64,000 bases of DNA from positions 248,001 to 312,000 of the forward strand of contig NZ_RHFH01000002.1 in the NCBI RefSeq assembly GCF_004745075.1, written 5' to 3'. Shown one piece after another: positions 40,097-48,067 of this stretch. The notes below the pieces were generated by a model, which saw nothing but the letters and a program-made list of their open reading frames with translations, was not told where the DNA came from and made no database searches. Positions within the stretch are counted from its first letter, which is position 1. Each line of letters opens with the position of its first letter. Position numbers and translations under genes: made by a program. This DNA comes from Brevibacterium sp. S111. GTDB taxonomy: Bacteria; Actinomycetota; Actinomycetes; Actinomycetales; Brevibacteriaceae.

Positions 40097-40732
40097 ATGA
40101 ACAGGCTGTTCATCAGCGCTGGCAACCGATTGGTCGCCTCGATCGTCCTCGGTCTCGTCGTCGGCGTCGTCATCGCGCTGGTTGAAGCCGCCGCATTCGC
40201 GACACTCGTCGGGATCACCGTTGTCACCACGACCTTCGTCATCCTGGGCACGGTAGTGCTGCGGCCCATGGACGCCGAGGCGACTCAAGCGAATGCGAAG
40301 CGGGAGGACTTCCGGCCCATCATCGACGAGGTCGTCGTCACCGTCGCCCAGCTGCTGGGCATCGGCGGCATCGTCGGTCTGCTCATCATGGGAGGATCCG
40401 ATGCCGGACCCCTGCCGGCGGCGATCGCCCTCCTCGGTGTGTTCATGTCCTGGGCCGGCCTGCAGCTGCTCTACTCCGCCCGGTACGCCTTCTTATACTT
40501 CGACGGTGACGAGCCGGCGGGCATCGACTTCAACACGGATGTCCCGCCGAGATATCTGGACTTCCTCTACTTCGGGTTCTCCGTGGGCATGTCCCTCGGA
40601 GTGCCCGATACGAGTGTGTCGACCACTGAGATCCGGGCCGTGGTGCTGCGCCACAGCCTCCTGTCCTACATCTTCAACGCCGTCATCCTCGCCACGGCGA
40701 TCAACCTCGTCGTGGGAGTGTTCATCGACTGA
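40097..40732 (+). CDS. DUF1345 integral membrane protein
   Basis: Polytopic membrane protein of the DUF1345 family (function unknown). The 211 residues have about five hydrophobic helices, the conserved cytoplasmic/loop segment RYLDFLYFGFSVGMSLGVPDTSVST, and the C-terminal RHSLLSYIFNAVILATAINL signature. ATG with GGAGAG upstream. It is convergent with the ArgE-like gene, with only 23 bp between them. Confidence 0.85.
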   Translation: MNRLFISAGNRLVASIVLGLVVGVVIALVEAAAFATLVGITVVTTTFVILGTVVLRPMDAEATQANAKREDFRPIIDEVVVTVAQLLGIGGIVGLLIMGGSDAGPLPAAIALLGVFMSWAGLQLLYSARYAFLYFDGDEPAGIDFNTDVPPRYLDFLYFGFSVGMSLGVPDTSVSTTEIRAVVLRHSLLSYIFNAVILATAINLVVGVFID

Positions 40733-40755
40733 GTCCGCGGGAGGCGTCGGGGAGC

Positions 40756-41931
40756 TCAGTCAGTGCGGAGATCGGCGATGAGGGCGTCGATGAAGGATTC
40801 GCAGGCGGCGATCTGCTCGAGTTCGATGAACTCATCGGGAGCGTGCGCCTGGGCGATGTCTCCGGGCCCGCAGACGACGGTCGGGATGCCCGCGTTCGAG
40901 AACAGCCCCGCCTCGGTGCCGTAGGTGACCTTGTCATCGGTGGCGATGCCGCCCCAGTTCGCGGCGAGGTCGACGATGTCGGCATCGGCGGGGGTCTCGC
41001 AGCCGGGGGCACCGGCTTCGATGGTGAAGTCGACGCCGGCGGTGTCGTTCTCGGCCGCCATCTGGCGACCCAGGCGCTCGGCTTCGGCGCGGAAACGGGC
41101 GATGAGCTCTTCCCGATCGACCGAGCCCAGCGATCTGAACTCGAACTGCACGCTCGCCTCGGCGGGGATCGTATTGACGGCGATGCCGCCGCTGAACGTG
41201 TTCGCCGTGACCGAGGTGAACGGCACGACATAGGCCTCGTCGAAGGGTCCCTCGGTGCGGAATTCGGCGGCGACCGCGTGGACGAAGGCGACGAACTCGG
41301 AGGCGTAGGCGATGGCGTTGACGCCTTCGGGAGTGAGCGAAGAGTGAGCGGCCACACCGTGGAAGTCGACGCGGAAGACGTTCATCGACTTGTGACCGCG
41401 GATGACGCGCATGCTCGTGGGTTCGCCGACGACGCAGCCGCGAGGTGCCAGCTGCGCCTCGGTGATCGCTTCGACGAGGGACACCGCACCGACGCATCCG
41501 ATCTCTTCGTCATAGGAGAAGGCGAGGTGGATGGGTTCGCGCAGCTTCGCGGCCGCCAGGGTCTCGAGGCGGGAGAGGATGACGCCGACGAAGGACTTCA
41601 TGTCCGCACTGCCGCGGGCATAGTACTTTCCATCGCGGATCTCGGGTGCGAATGGGTCCGATGACCAGTCCTGGCCGTCGACGGGGACGACATCGGTGTG
41701 ACCGGAGAGGACTACTCCGCCGGTCTTCGTGCCGTCGGCGGCGGGGATGGTGGCGAGCAGGTTGGCCTTCGTGCCCTCGGGATTCGGGATCCGCAGGAAG
41801 GTGATGCCGGCGGCTTCGAGGCGGGCTTCGACGTGCTCGATGAGCGGGAGGTTCGAGTCCCGGCTCGTCGTGTCGAACGTGATGAGATCGGTGATCTCGG
41901 AGATGGTGGCCTCGGCGGGCTGAGCTGGCAC
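40756..41931 (-). CDS. argE: Acetylornithine deacetylase (ArgE/M20 family)
   Basis: Zinc-dependent M20 amidohydrolase, closest in motifs to acetylornithine deacetylase. Metal ligands are seen in LSGHTDVVPVDGQ and ARGSADMKSFVGV; the catalytic Glu is in AFSYDEEIGCVGA, then VVGEPTSMRVIRGHKS and the C-terminal CGPGDIAQAHAPDEFI with the last His. I chose GTG at 41931, which has AGGAG five bases upstream and gives 391 residues; a frame reaching to 42129 adds an Arg/Pro-rich stretch with no homology. Arginine biosynthesis is the likely role, but no other arg genes are present here, so other N-acyl amino acids remain possible. Confidence 0.87.
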   Translation of the reverse strand: MPAQPAEATISEITDLITFDTTSRDSNLPLIEHVEARLEAAGITFLRIPNPEGTKANLLATIPAADGTKTGGVVLSGHTDVVPVDGQDWSSDPFAPEIRDGKYYARGSADMKSFVGVILSRLETLAAAKLREPIHLAFSYDEEIGCVGAVSLVEAITEAQLAPRGCVVGEPTSMRVIRGHKSMNVFRVDFHGVAAHSSLTPEGVNAIAYASEFVAFVHAVAAEFRTEGPFDEAYVVPFTSVTANTFSGGIAVNTIPAEASVQFEFRSLGSVDREELIARFRAEAERLGRQMAAENDTAGVDFTIEAGAPGCETPADADIVDLAANWGGIATDDKVTYGTEAGLFSNAGIPTVVCGPGDIAQAHAPDEFIELEQIAACESFIDALIADLRTD

Positions 41932-42277
41932 GACTGCTCCTGACGGTCGGATGCTGATGGCGTCGATCCGGTCGTCTCGCTGAGTCTGTGGCGCAGAGCC
42001 CGTGCGGCCCCCGGCGCAGGACAGCGGTGACCAGACCCCTCTCACTCTACGGGTCGGGCTTCGCCAGCGCGCCACCGGCCCAGTGCCTGGACGCGGAGCA
42101 CCCCGGCCCGGTGCCCGGACGTGGAGCATGCTGGACCGTCAGCGTCACAACCTCCCGGCAGCCGCACAGCCTCCCGTTGCACCGGTGCGTTGTGGCGGTA
42201 AGAGTCCGGCGTGGCGGGAACGGTGAGGGATGCTCAGCCCCTGGCAGGGGTGTGTCGGGCGTGCGAGCGGGAGACCT
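41932..42277. other. Intergenic region with 28-bp tandem repeat
   Basis: 346 bp without a convincing gene. It holds an imperfect 28-bp direct repeat (42075-42102 and 42103-42130, five differences) and a small CCCCT/AGGGG hairpin at 42238-42250 that may weakly terminate the methyltransferase gene on the minus strand. Confidence 0.6.
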
Positions 42278-43138
42278 TCAGACCCCAGCGAGGATCAGCA
42301 GGGCTTCATTTCGTGCTTCGAGTCCGTCGTCAGGGATTTCGGCCGACAGCTCTTCGCGCATGACCGCTCGCTTCACCGGATCCATCGTCAGCTGAGCCGA
42401 GTAGGTGAACAGCATCGAGAGCCAATTGTGCCTCGAATACCAGAGGTCTTCGGCGAAAACGGATTCGTGCGGCGTGAAACCGGAGGCGCGCAGCTGTGTG
42501 AGGGCCGGATGCTCGACAGCTTCGAAGTTGCCCGCGGTCTCTGCCGTGCCCGGGCCCGCTGGCGTGCTCGGATCCGCTGGCGTGCTCGGGTCCGCAGCAG
42601 TGCCCGGAATCGGTGCAGCACCCAGACCCGCGGTCGTGCCCTCGGCGTGGAAACGAGCGGAGATCGCATCGAGCCGGTCGCGGAATTCACCCTTCGGTTC
42701 GATATCGTTCCAGGCCAGGGCCAGTTTTCCCGCGGGTTCGAGCAAGGTGCGGATTCGCGGCAGAGCAGCCATCGGGTCTACCCAGTGGAAGGACTGTCCG
42801 AAGCTGATGAGGTCGAACATGCGGCCGTGTGCCTCCCACTCCTCGAACGTCGAGATCTCCACTTCGAGGCCCTTGGACCTGGCGACCTGTGCCATCGCGG
42901 TGTCCGGTTCGACCGCGAGGATCTCAGCCCCTGCGTCCCTGAGCTGAGAGGCGAGGATGCCGGTTCCCGAACCGACGTCGAGGATGCGCGGGTCGCCCGT
43001 GCGAGACTCGGCGGTCGCCCTGGCCGCCTGCATGATCTCCGTGATGAGTGGGGCAGGATACTTCGGCCGGTAGGCATCGTAGTCTCGGGCCACCTCGCCG
43101 AAGGATTCCGCCCGCTCACGATCCTCGAAATACTCCAT
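42278..43138 (-). CDS. Class I SAM-dependent methyltransferase
   Basis: Rossmann-fold methyltransferase of unknown substrate. SAM-binding motif I is ILDVGSGTGILASQL, followed by EILAVEPDTAMAQVA and the ISFGQSFHWVDP motif shared with the UbiE/TAM-like branch. The 286-residue protein carries an unusual Ala/Pro/Ser/Thr insert near residue 190 (GTAADPSTPADPSTPAGPGT), encoded by an 18-bp repeat. ATG start. No operon partner; the small cysteine-containing gene upstream ends 59 bp away. Confidence 0.85.
   Translation of the reverse strand: MEYFEDRERAESFGEVARDYDAYRPKYPAPLITEIMQAARATAESRTGDPRILDVGSGTGILASQLRDAGAEILAVEPDTAMAQVARSKGLEVEISTFEEWEAHGRMFDLISFGQSFHWVDPMAALPRIRTLLEPAGKLALAWNDIEPKGEFRDRLDAISARFHAEGTTAGLGAAPIPGTAADPSTPADPSTPAGPGTAETAGNFEAVEHPALTQLRASGFTPHESVFAEDLWYSRHNWLSMLFTYSAQLTMDPVKRAVMREELSAEIPDDGLEARNEALLILAGV
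42558..42593. repeat. 18-bp tandem repeat within methyltransferase gene
   Basis: Two copies of an 18-bp unit (42558-42575 and 42576-42593) differing by one base, flanked by further partial copies. It encodes the repeated Asp-Pro-Ser-Thr-Pro-Ala insert. Because the unit is a multiple of three, copy-number change would keep the frame. Confidence 0.8.
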
Positions 43139-43159
43139 CCATCGAGCCTAGCGTTCATC

Positions 43160-43176
43160 GGCGGCTCGGAGCCGCC
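43160..43176 (-). terminator. Small GC hairpin downstream of hypothetical gene
   Basis: GGCGGC (43160-43165) and GCCGCC (43171-43176) with loop TCGGA, about 20 bp after the stop of the hypothetical gene on the minus strand and before the methyltransferase start. No T-run. Confidence 0.4.
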
Positions 43177-43197
43177 TCGGCGAGTTGGAGGTTCTGA

Positions 43198-43638
43198 TCA
43201 GATACTGATCGACTCTGGCTCGGAGAACTCCGCGAAGCTCAGCTCGTCATCGGTCGGGGCCAACTCGAGATAGCTGGGAATGTCGTCGTCGATGAAGAGC
43301 AGGAGCATCGCCCCGGATACATCGGCAGTGAGGACGATGCGATCCGACCAGTCCCCGTCGCCGCCCTGGTCGTTGCGTTTGTCATCGTCGGTGCGATGTC
43401 TGGGGCGCATGCCGATGCTCGGGCAGATGCCGCAACCACATTCATTTGTCACCAGCACCTCGCCGAGGCTGTTCTCCCAGGTCTGTCTCTGTTCGGCCGT
43501 GATCGGCACCGGTGGGTCCCAGGCGTCTCGCTGCTGAGAAGTGAAGTTCGCGTAGTCCGATTCGTCGGGAGAGGTCGTGGCACAACGGATGATGAACAGC
43601 GCGACACTGTGTTCTCGGGCGGTCAAGGGGCGGGCCAT
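43198..43638 (-). CDS. Hypothetical protein with CGCGIC motif
   Basis: Not recognised. The 146-residue acidic protein begins MARPLTAREHSVALFIIRCA and has a central cysteine cluster NECGCGICPSIGMRPRHR, a charged low-complexity stretch (DDDKRNDQGGDGDWSDR), and an acidic C-terminal half (LLLFIDDDIPSYLELAPTDDEL). No signal peptide or membrane helix. Codon use is like the neighbours. The closely spaced cysteines could bind metal; that is speculation. Translation start ATG at 43638 lacks a clear ribosome-binding site. Confidence 0.65.
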   Translation of the reverse strand: MARPLTAREHSVALFIIRCATTSPDESDYANFTSQQRDAWDPPVPITAEQRQTWENSLGEVLVTNECGCGICPSIGMRPRHRTDDDKRNDQGGDGDWSDRIVLTADVSGAMLLLFIDDDIPSYLELAPTDDELSFAEFSEPESISI

Positions 43639-43866
43639 GGTGGCACTTTAACCCGATTGACGGCGCGCGGGGAGCTCTTCTCCTACAGGCAGGGGCTCAA
43701 CCACCCGGTGCAACGGGGCGCTATGTCGGTAACGGGGCGTTGTGCGGTCAACGGTGCGTTGTGTGGCCGGCGCTCGGACTCCCCGCCGAATTCCCAGGTG
43801 AGAATCCGCCTGCGGATGCGGGGTGAGGGCCGTGGTTTCGCTAAAGTCGTTGAGCAGGGGGTAACG

Positions 43867-45183
43867 ATGTCGATCGAGAAGACACCATCCGTTCCGCGCT
43901 TCGGTGCGGCAGGTGGAACCGGCGGGCCGGCCGAGCTCACGGCCGAAGACCAGGAGCGCGCTCGCGGGCTGAAGAAGATGCGCACACTCGCGCTGTCCCT
44001 GCTCATCCTGGCCACGCTCATCTTCCTGTCCACTCATCTCTTCACCGACAACACCGGTGTCTGGGGTTTCGTCTCCCGCGCCTCGGAAGCCGCGATGATC
44101 GGCGCGATCGCCGACTGGTTCGCCGTCACCGCGCTCTTCCGCCACCCCCTCGGCCTGCCGATCCCGCACACCGCGATCATCCCGCGCAAGAAGGACACCC
44201 TGGGCGCGAGCCTCTCGGCCTTCGTCGCCGCGAACTTCCTCCACGCCGAGGCGGTGTCGACGAAGATCCGATCCGCCGAGGTGTCTCACCGGGTCGGAGA
44301 ATGGCTGGCCAAACCGGGCAACCGTGACATCGTCGTCGACCGTGCCGCAGGCGGGCTCGAGTACGTGCTCGCGCGCATCGACGATGACTCGATCGCGGCA
44401 CTGACCAGGAACGTCATCATTCCCAGGCTCGTGGCGACCCGCAAGACACCGGTGCTGGCACAGCTGCTGCGCCAGATCGTGCTCGACGGAGCCCACCACA
44501 AACTCGTCGACCTCATCATCGCCGAGGCGTACACCTGGCTGCGCGACAATCCGCAGGTCATCGACGAGATCGTTCACAACCGGGCACCGTCCTGGGTACC
44601 CGATTTCGTCAACGAACAGCTGGCGAACCGGCTCCAGCGTGAGGTGCTCGGCTGGGTCGCCAACGTCCGCGACGACGAATACCACAAAGCCCGGCAGGCC
44701 CTCGACGCCTGGCTCGTCGACCTCTCCGACGACCTCGACTCCGAGACCTCGCTGTCACAGCGAGCCGAGGTCATCATCAACGACCTGCTCAGCCAGGACG
44801 GGGTCATCGAATCGGTGCTCGAGATCTGGACCTCGCTCAAGGCGCTGCTGCGCGAGGCGATCATCGACAGTGACGGTGAAGTGCGCGCCCGCATCTGGCA
44901 GCTCATCGGTGAATTCGCCGACCGGCTGCAGTCCGACTCGGATTTCTCCCGCCGGATCGACGATCGGATCGCGACCACGGCCGGCGACCTCGCCGAGAGC
45001 TTCGGCCCCGAAATCGCCAGCGTCATCTCCGACACCATCGAACGGTGGGACGCGAAGGAAGCCGCCGAACGCATCGAACTCTACGTCGGCCGCGACCTCC
45101 AGTACATCCGCATCAACGGCACCGTCATCGGCGCCCTCGTCGGCCTCCTCATCCACACCGTCATCGTGCTGCTGCCGGGGTGA
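43867..45183 (+). CDS. DUF445 membrane protein
   Basis: Member of the DUF445 (YjiN-like) family of unknown function. A transmembrane helix lies near residues 38-60 (TLALSLLILATLIFLSTHLF). The family signature AAMIGAIADWFAVTALFRHPLGLPIPHTAIIP follows, then a long helical soluble region rich in Asp and Arg, and a C-terminal helix (GTVIGALVGLLIHTVIVLLPG). I chose the ATG at 43867 with a GGGGG-type ribosome-binding site; the reading frame continues far upstream but that part is not coding. 438 residues, monocistronic. Confidence 0.88.
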   Translation: MSIEKTPSVPRFGAAGGTGGPAELTAEDQERARGLKKMRTLALSLLILATLIFLSTHLFTDNTGVWGFVSRASEAAMIGAIADWFAVTALFRHPLGLPIPHTAIIPRKKDTLGASLSAFVAANFLHAEAVSTKIRSAEVSHRVGEWLAKPGNRDIVVDRAAGGLEYVLARIDDDSIAALTRNVIIPRLVATRKTPVLAQLLRQIVLDGAHHKLVDLIIAEAYTWLRDNPQVIDEIVHNRAPSWVPDFVNEQLANRLQREVLGWVANVRDDEYHKARQALDAWLVDLSDDLDSETSLSQRAEVIINDLLSQDGVIESVLEIWTSLKALLREAIIDSDGEVRARIWQLIGEFADRLQSDSDFSRRIDDRIATTAGDLAESFGPEIASVISDTIERWDAKEAAERIELYVGRDLQYIRINGTVIGALVGLLIHTVIVLLPG

Positions 45184-45290
45184 GCTCAGAACAGGGCGGG
45201 TTCTGACGGCGACTTGGACAGAGCTGTCCGATGAACTCAGGGATGCGCGGTTGCCGAGTGCGGCATTGCTGACCCCGTACGTGCTCGGCG

Positions 45291-45686
45291 TCAAGCGCCG
45301 TCGGCCTGGTGGACGAGCTGGATGAGATTGCCGACCGTGTCGTCGAGGACGGCCGTGGTGATCGGACCCATCGTGGCGGGCTCCTGAATGAACGTCACTC
45401 CGAGGCTCTTCAGGCGTTCGTACTCGGCCTGGACGTCGTCGACAGCGAACTGATTCATCGGGATCCCATCGGCCACGAGCGCCTCGGTGAAGGGTGCCAC
45501 CGCGGGGTGCGAATTGGGTTCGAGGACGATCTCGACCCCATCCGGCTCCTCCGGAGAGACCACGGTCAGCCACCGGGGACCGCCCATGTCGATGTCGTGT
45601 TTGACGGCGAAACCGAGCTTGTCGGTGTAGAAGTCCAAGGCCTTCTGCTGATCGGTGACGAAGATGGATGTCCAGTTGATCTTCAT
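45291..45686 (-). CDS. VOC-family (glyoxalase-like) protein
   Basis: Small metal-dependent fold of the vicinal oxygen chelate superfamily, two beta-alpha-beta-beta-beta units in 131 residues. Typical elements are WTSIFVTDQQKALDFYTDKLGF, WLTVVSPEEPDGVEIVLEP and the second-half QFAVDDVQAEYERLKSLGV with VGNLIQLVHQ. The substrate is unknown; related proteins include extradiol dioxygenase-like and antibiotic-binding members. The ATG at 45686 with GGGGAG upstream was preferred to a frame opening at 45932. Convergent with DUF445. Confidence 0.88.
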   Translation of the reverse strand: MKINWTSIFVTDQQKALDFYTDKLGFAVKHDIDMGGPRWLTVVSPEEPDGVEIVLEPNSHPAVAPFTEALVADGIPMNQFAVDDVQAEYERLKSLGVTFIQEPATMGPITTAVLDDTVGNLIQLVHQADGA

Positions 45687-45858
45687 GATGGCTCCCCGGT
45701 GGCAAGGCTTGCGTCTGCTCAGACGATGACGTGGTGTGAGGAGATTATCAAGTCCCGAACCCGACTTCGGCTTTCCTTCAACAGAAGTTGGGTTTTCCCC
45801 TCCCCACCTGTGGGATGACTTCATGGCCGACACAGTGCCCGGGAGAGAGCATAGAGAC

Positions 45859-46635
45859 ATGACTTCTTCACAGACCCCTGCACAGCATCTTCCCTCCATC
45901 ATCACTGCCGGCGGCGTCACCAAGCACTTCAATCAGACCTATGCGCTCGCCGGCATCGACCTCACGATCGGACTCGGCGAATCCCTGGCGATCATGGGAC
46001 CCTCCGGTTCGGGCAAGACCACCCTCCTCCACTGCCTGGCCGGCATCATCCATCCCGATGACGGTCGCATCCGCCTCTCGCCGACCGACCGCAGTGCGGC
46101 CGCGGACATCACCTCGCTCAAGGAATCCGGTCGCACGGCCCTGCGCCGCGAAGTCTTCGGCTTCGTCTTCCAGCAGGGACTGCTCCTGCCCGAGCTCACC
46201 GCCCTGGACAATGTCGCGCTCGCCGCCATGCTCGCCGGAATGAACCGCTCGGACGCCACCAAGCATGCACGGGCCTGGCTCGATCGCCTCGGCCTGGCCG
46301 AACACGTCAACAAACGCATCGGACAGCTCTCCGGCGGGCAGGCCCAGCGAGTGGCGATCGCCCGCGCCCAGGTCACCCAGCCCGTCGTCACGTTCGCCGA
46401 CGAACCGACCGGCGCCCTCGACTCGCGCACCTCCGCCGAGGTGCTCACCGAGCTGCTCGACTCCACGACGGGTCGGGGATCCACACTCGTCGTCGTCACC
46501 CACGATGAGAACGTCGCCGCCCGCTGCTCCCGCATCGTCAGGCTCGCCGACGGTCGCATCGTCGCCGACTCCGCACTACAGGGCACCACCCACCAGGCCC
46601 CGGCTCACCAGCCCCGAGTCCAGAACCACGGATGA
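45859..46635 (+). CDS. ABC transporter ATP-binding protein (LolD/MacB type)
   Basis: Nucleotide-binding subunit of an exporter-type or mechanotransmission ABC system. Walker A is GPSGSGKTTLLHCLAG, the signature LSGGQAQRVAIARA, Walker B VVTFADEPTGALD, and the switch His is in VVTHDENVA. The ADEPTGALD wording is typical of the LolD/MacB/BceA group, which pairs with FtsX-domain permeases, and two such permeases follow. The ATG at 45859 (MTSSQTPAQ) was chosen; one at 45823 is possible. Overlaps the next gene by ATGA. No two-component regulator is adjacent. Confidence 0.93.
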   Translation: MTSSQTPAQHLPSIITAGGVTKHFNQTYALAGIDLTIGLGESLAIMGPSGSGKTTLLHCLAGIIHPDDGRIRLSPTDRSAAADITSLKESGRTALRREVFGFVFQQGLLLPELTALDNVALAAMLAGMNRSDATKHARAWLDRLGLAEHVNKRIGQLSGGQAQRVAIARAQVTQPVVTFADEPTGALDSRTSAEVLTELLDSTTGRGSTLVVVTHDENVAARCSRIVRLADGRIVADSALQGTTHQAPAHQPRVQNHG

Positions 46636-48056
46636 GGGCACCGATGAATCTCCTTCCCATCCTCCTGTCCCGACAGTCCCTGACCTCGACGACGGCGAAG
46701 CTCGTGGGCATCGCCTTCTTCTCCTGCTCGACGATCTTCCTCACCGTCGCCGCCGGTGCCTGGGCGTTCACCGACCGCCCCGAAGTCACCGGCTACTCCG
46801 AGGTCGCCGAGCTCTACCAACTGCTCGCGGTCTTCGCCACTGTCTTCCTCATCGTTCCCGCGGTCAGCCTCGGAGTCGCCTCGGCGAAACTCAGCGCACG
46901 TCGCCAGGACGAGCGCCTCTCGACGCTGTCACTGCTCGGCGCGAAACGCAGCACGATCCGCCTCATCGCCGTCGCCGAACCCTTCATCCCCGCCGCCATC
47001 GGCATCGTCTTGGGCATCGGTGGCTACTTGCTGCTCGCCTGGCCGCTGAGCCTCGTGACCTTCACCGGCCAGCCCCTGGGATACCAGTCTCTGCTCATGC
47101 CGGTCTGGCTGCTCGCCGCCGTCGTGATCGGTCTCGTCCTCGTCTGCCTGCTGGCCTCACTGCTCGGCCTGCGCAAGATCACCGTCTCCCCGCTGGGAGT
47201 GCGCACCCGATCCCTCGAGCGGAAGTTCCCGCTGCTCCGGGTCATCACCGCCATCGTGCTCGTCCTCGTCGTGGCCACAGCCGTCTTCGTCTCCACCCAA
47301 GTCGAAATGGCGGTCACGGCCACCATCATCTCGAGCATTGCGACAATCGGTCTTGCCCTCCTGCTCATCAGCGTCATCGGGGTGCTGTGCATCCGCATCC
47401 ACGCGGGGATCACGGCGAAGATCGCCCGCGGTCCCGCCTCGGTGATGGCGGCCGGAGTGATCGCCGACGCCCCTGGACAGTACTGGCGGCGGGTCGCCGG
47501 GCTGGCGATGATCACCTTCATCGCCGTCGTCGGCGGGGCGGGCACCGCGATGATGCGCAGCGGTCAGGGCGACCTCACCGCGGAGGAGCGCGCCGTCATG
47601 GGCCCGTACCAGTACCTCGGCGACGACATCTTCACCGGCCTCCTCCTCACCCTGGCCATCGCCTTCGCCCTCGTCATCGTCTCCGCCACGATCAATCAGG
47701 CCGCAGACATCCTCGACCGGGCCGGCACCTACCGCGAGCTCCACGCCGCCGGGATGCCGCAGGCGATGATGCACCGGGTGACCGTGAACGCGGTGATGTC
47801 TCCGATCCTCCTCGTCACCGTCGTCTCCCTGCTCCTCGGAGGACTGCTCGCCGGTCTCATGGCCTCGGCCGGCGACCTCGGCGATCCCTTCACCATCGGC
47901 GTCGTCACCATCGTCCTCGTCGCCGGAGTGGCGATGGTGTGGTTGGGTCTGCAGTTCACACGACCCCTCGTCCGCCGAGTCACCGAGGCGGAGCCCGAGA
48001 ACCGGACCCCCGCCGAGGCGGCCGCGCAGGCTTCCCCGACACTGACCCGGGCCTGA
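46632..48056 (+). CDS. FtsX-domain ABC permease 1
   Basis: Membrane permease with two FtsX-like modules and about ten hydrophobic helices. The conserved cytoplasmic segment is LSARRQDERLSTLSLLGAKRSTI in the first module, with a weaker counterpart (ILDRAGTYRELHAAGMPQAMMHR) in the second. No large extracytoplasmic MacB domain is present, so peptide or antibiotic handling of the Bce/MacB-lite type is conceivable but unproven. 474 residues, coupled to the ATPase by ATGA. It is clearly paralogous to the next gene. Confidence 0.88.
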   Translation: MRAPMNLLPILLSRQSLTSTTAKLVGIAFFSCSTIFLTVAAGAWAFTDRPEVTGYSEVAELYQLLAVFATVFLIVPAVSLGVASAKLSARRQDERLSTLSLLGAKRSTIRLIAVAEPFIPAAIGIVLGIGGYLLLAWPLSLVTFTGQPLGYQSLLMPVWLLAAVVIGLVLVCLLASLLGLRKITVSPLGVRTRSLERKFPLLRVITAIVLVLVVATAVFVSTQVEMAVTATIISSIATIGLALLLISVIGVLCIRIHAGITAKIARGPASVMAAGVIADAPGQYWRRVAGLAMITFIAVVGGAGTAMMRSGQGDLTAEERAVMGPYQYLGDDIFTGLLLTLAIAFALVIVSATINQAADILDRAGTYRELHAAGMPQAMMHRVTVNAVMSPILLVTVVSLLLGGLLAGLMASAGDLGDPFTIGVVTIVLVAGVAMVWLGLQFTRPLVRRVTEAEPENRTPAEAAAQASPTLTRA

Positions 48057-48067
48057 GAGGAGATCCC

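Noticed and set aside
43396-43866. N-terminal extension of the DUF445 gene
   Set aside because: It overlaps the hypothetical gene on the other strand and has no helices or family similarity; homology begins at the ATG at 43867.
46265-48067. Very long plus-strand open frame continuing upstream of permease 2
   Set aside because: It overlaps the ATPase and permease 1 in another frame; the translation is Arg/Pro/His-rich and without domains. Only the part from 48068 is a gene.
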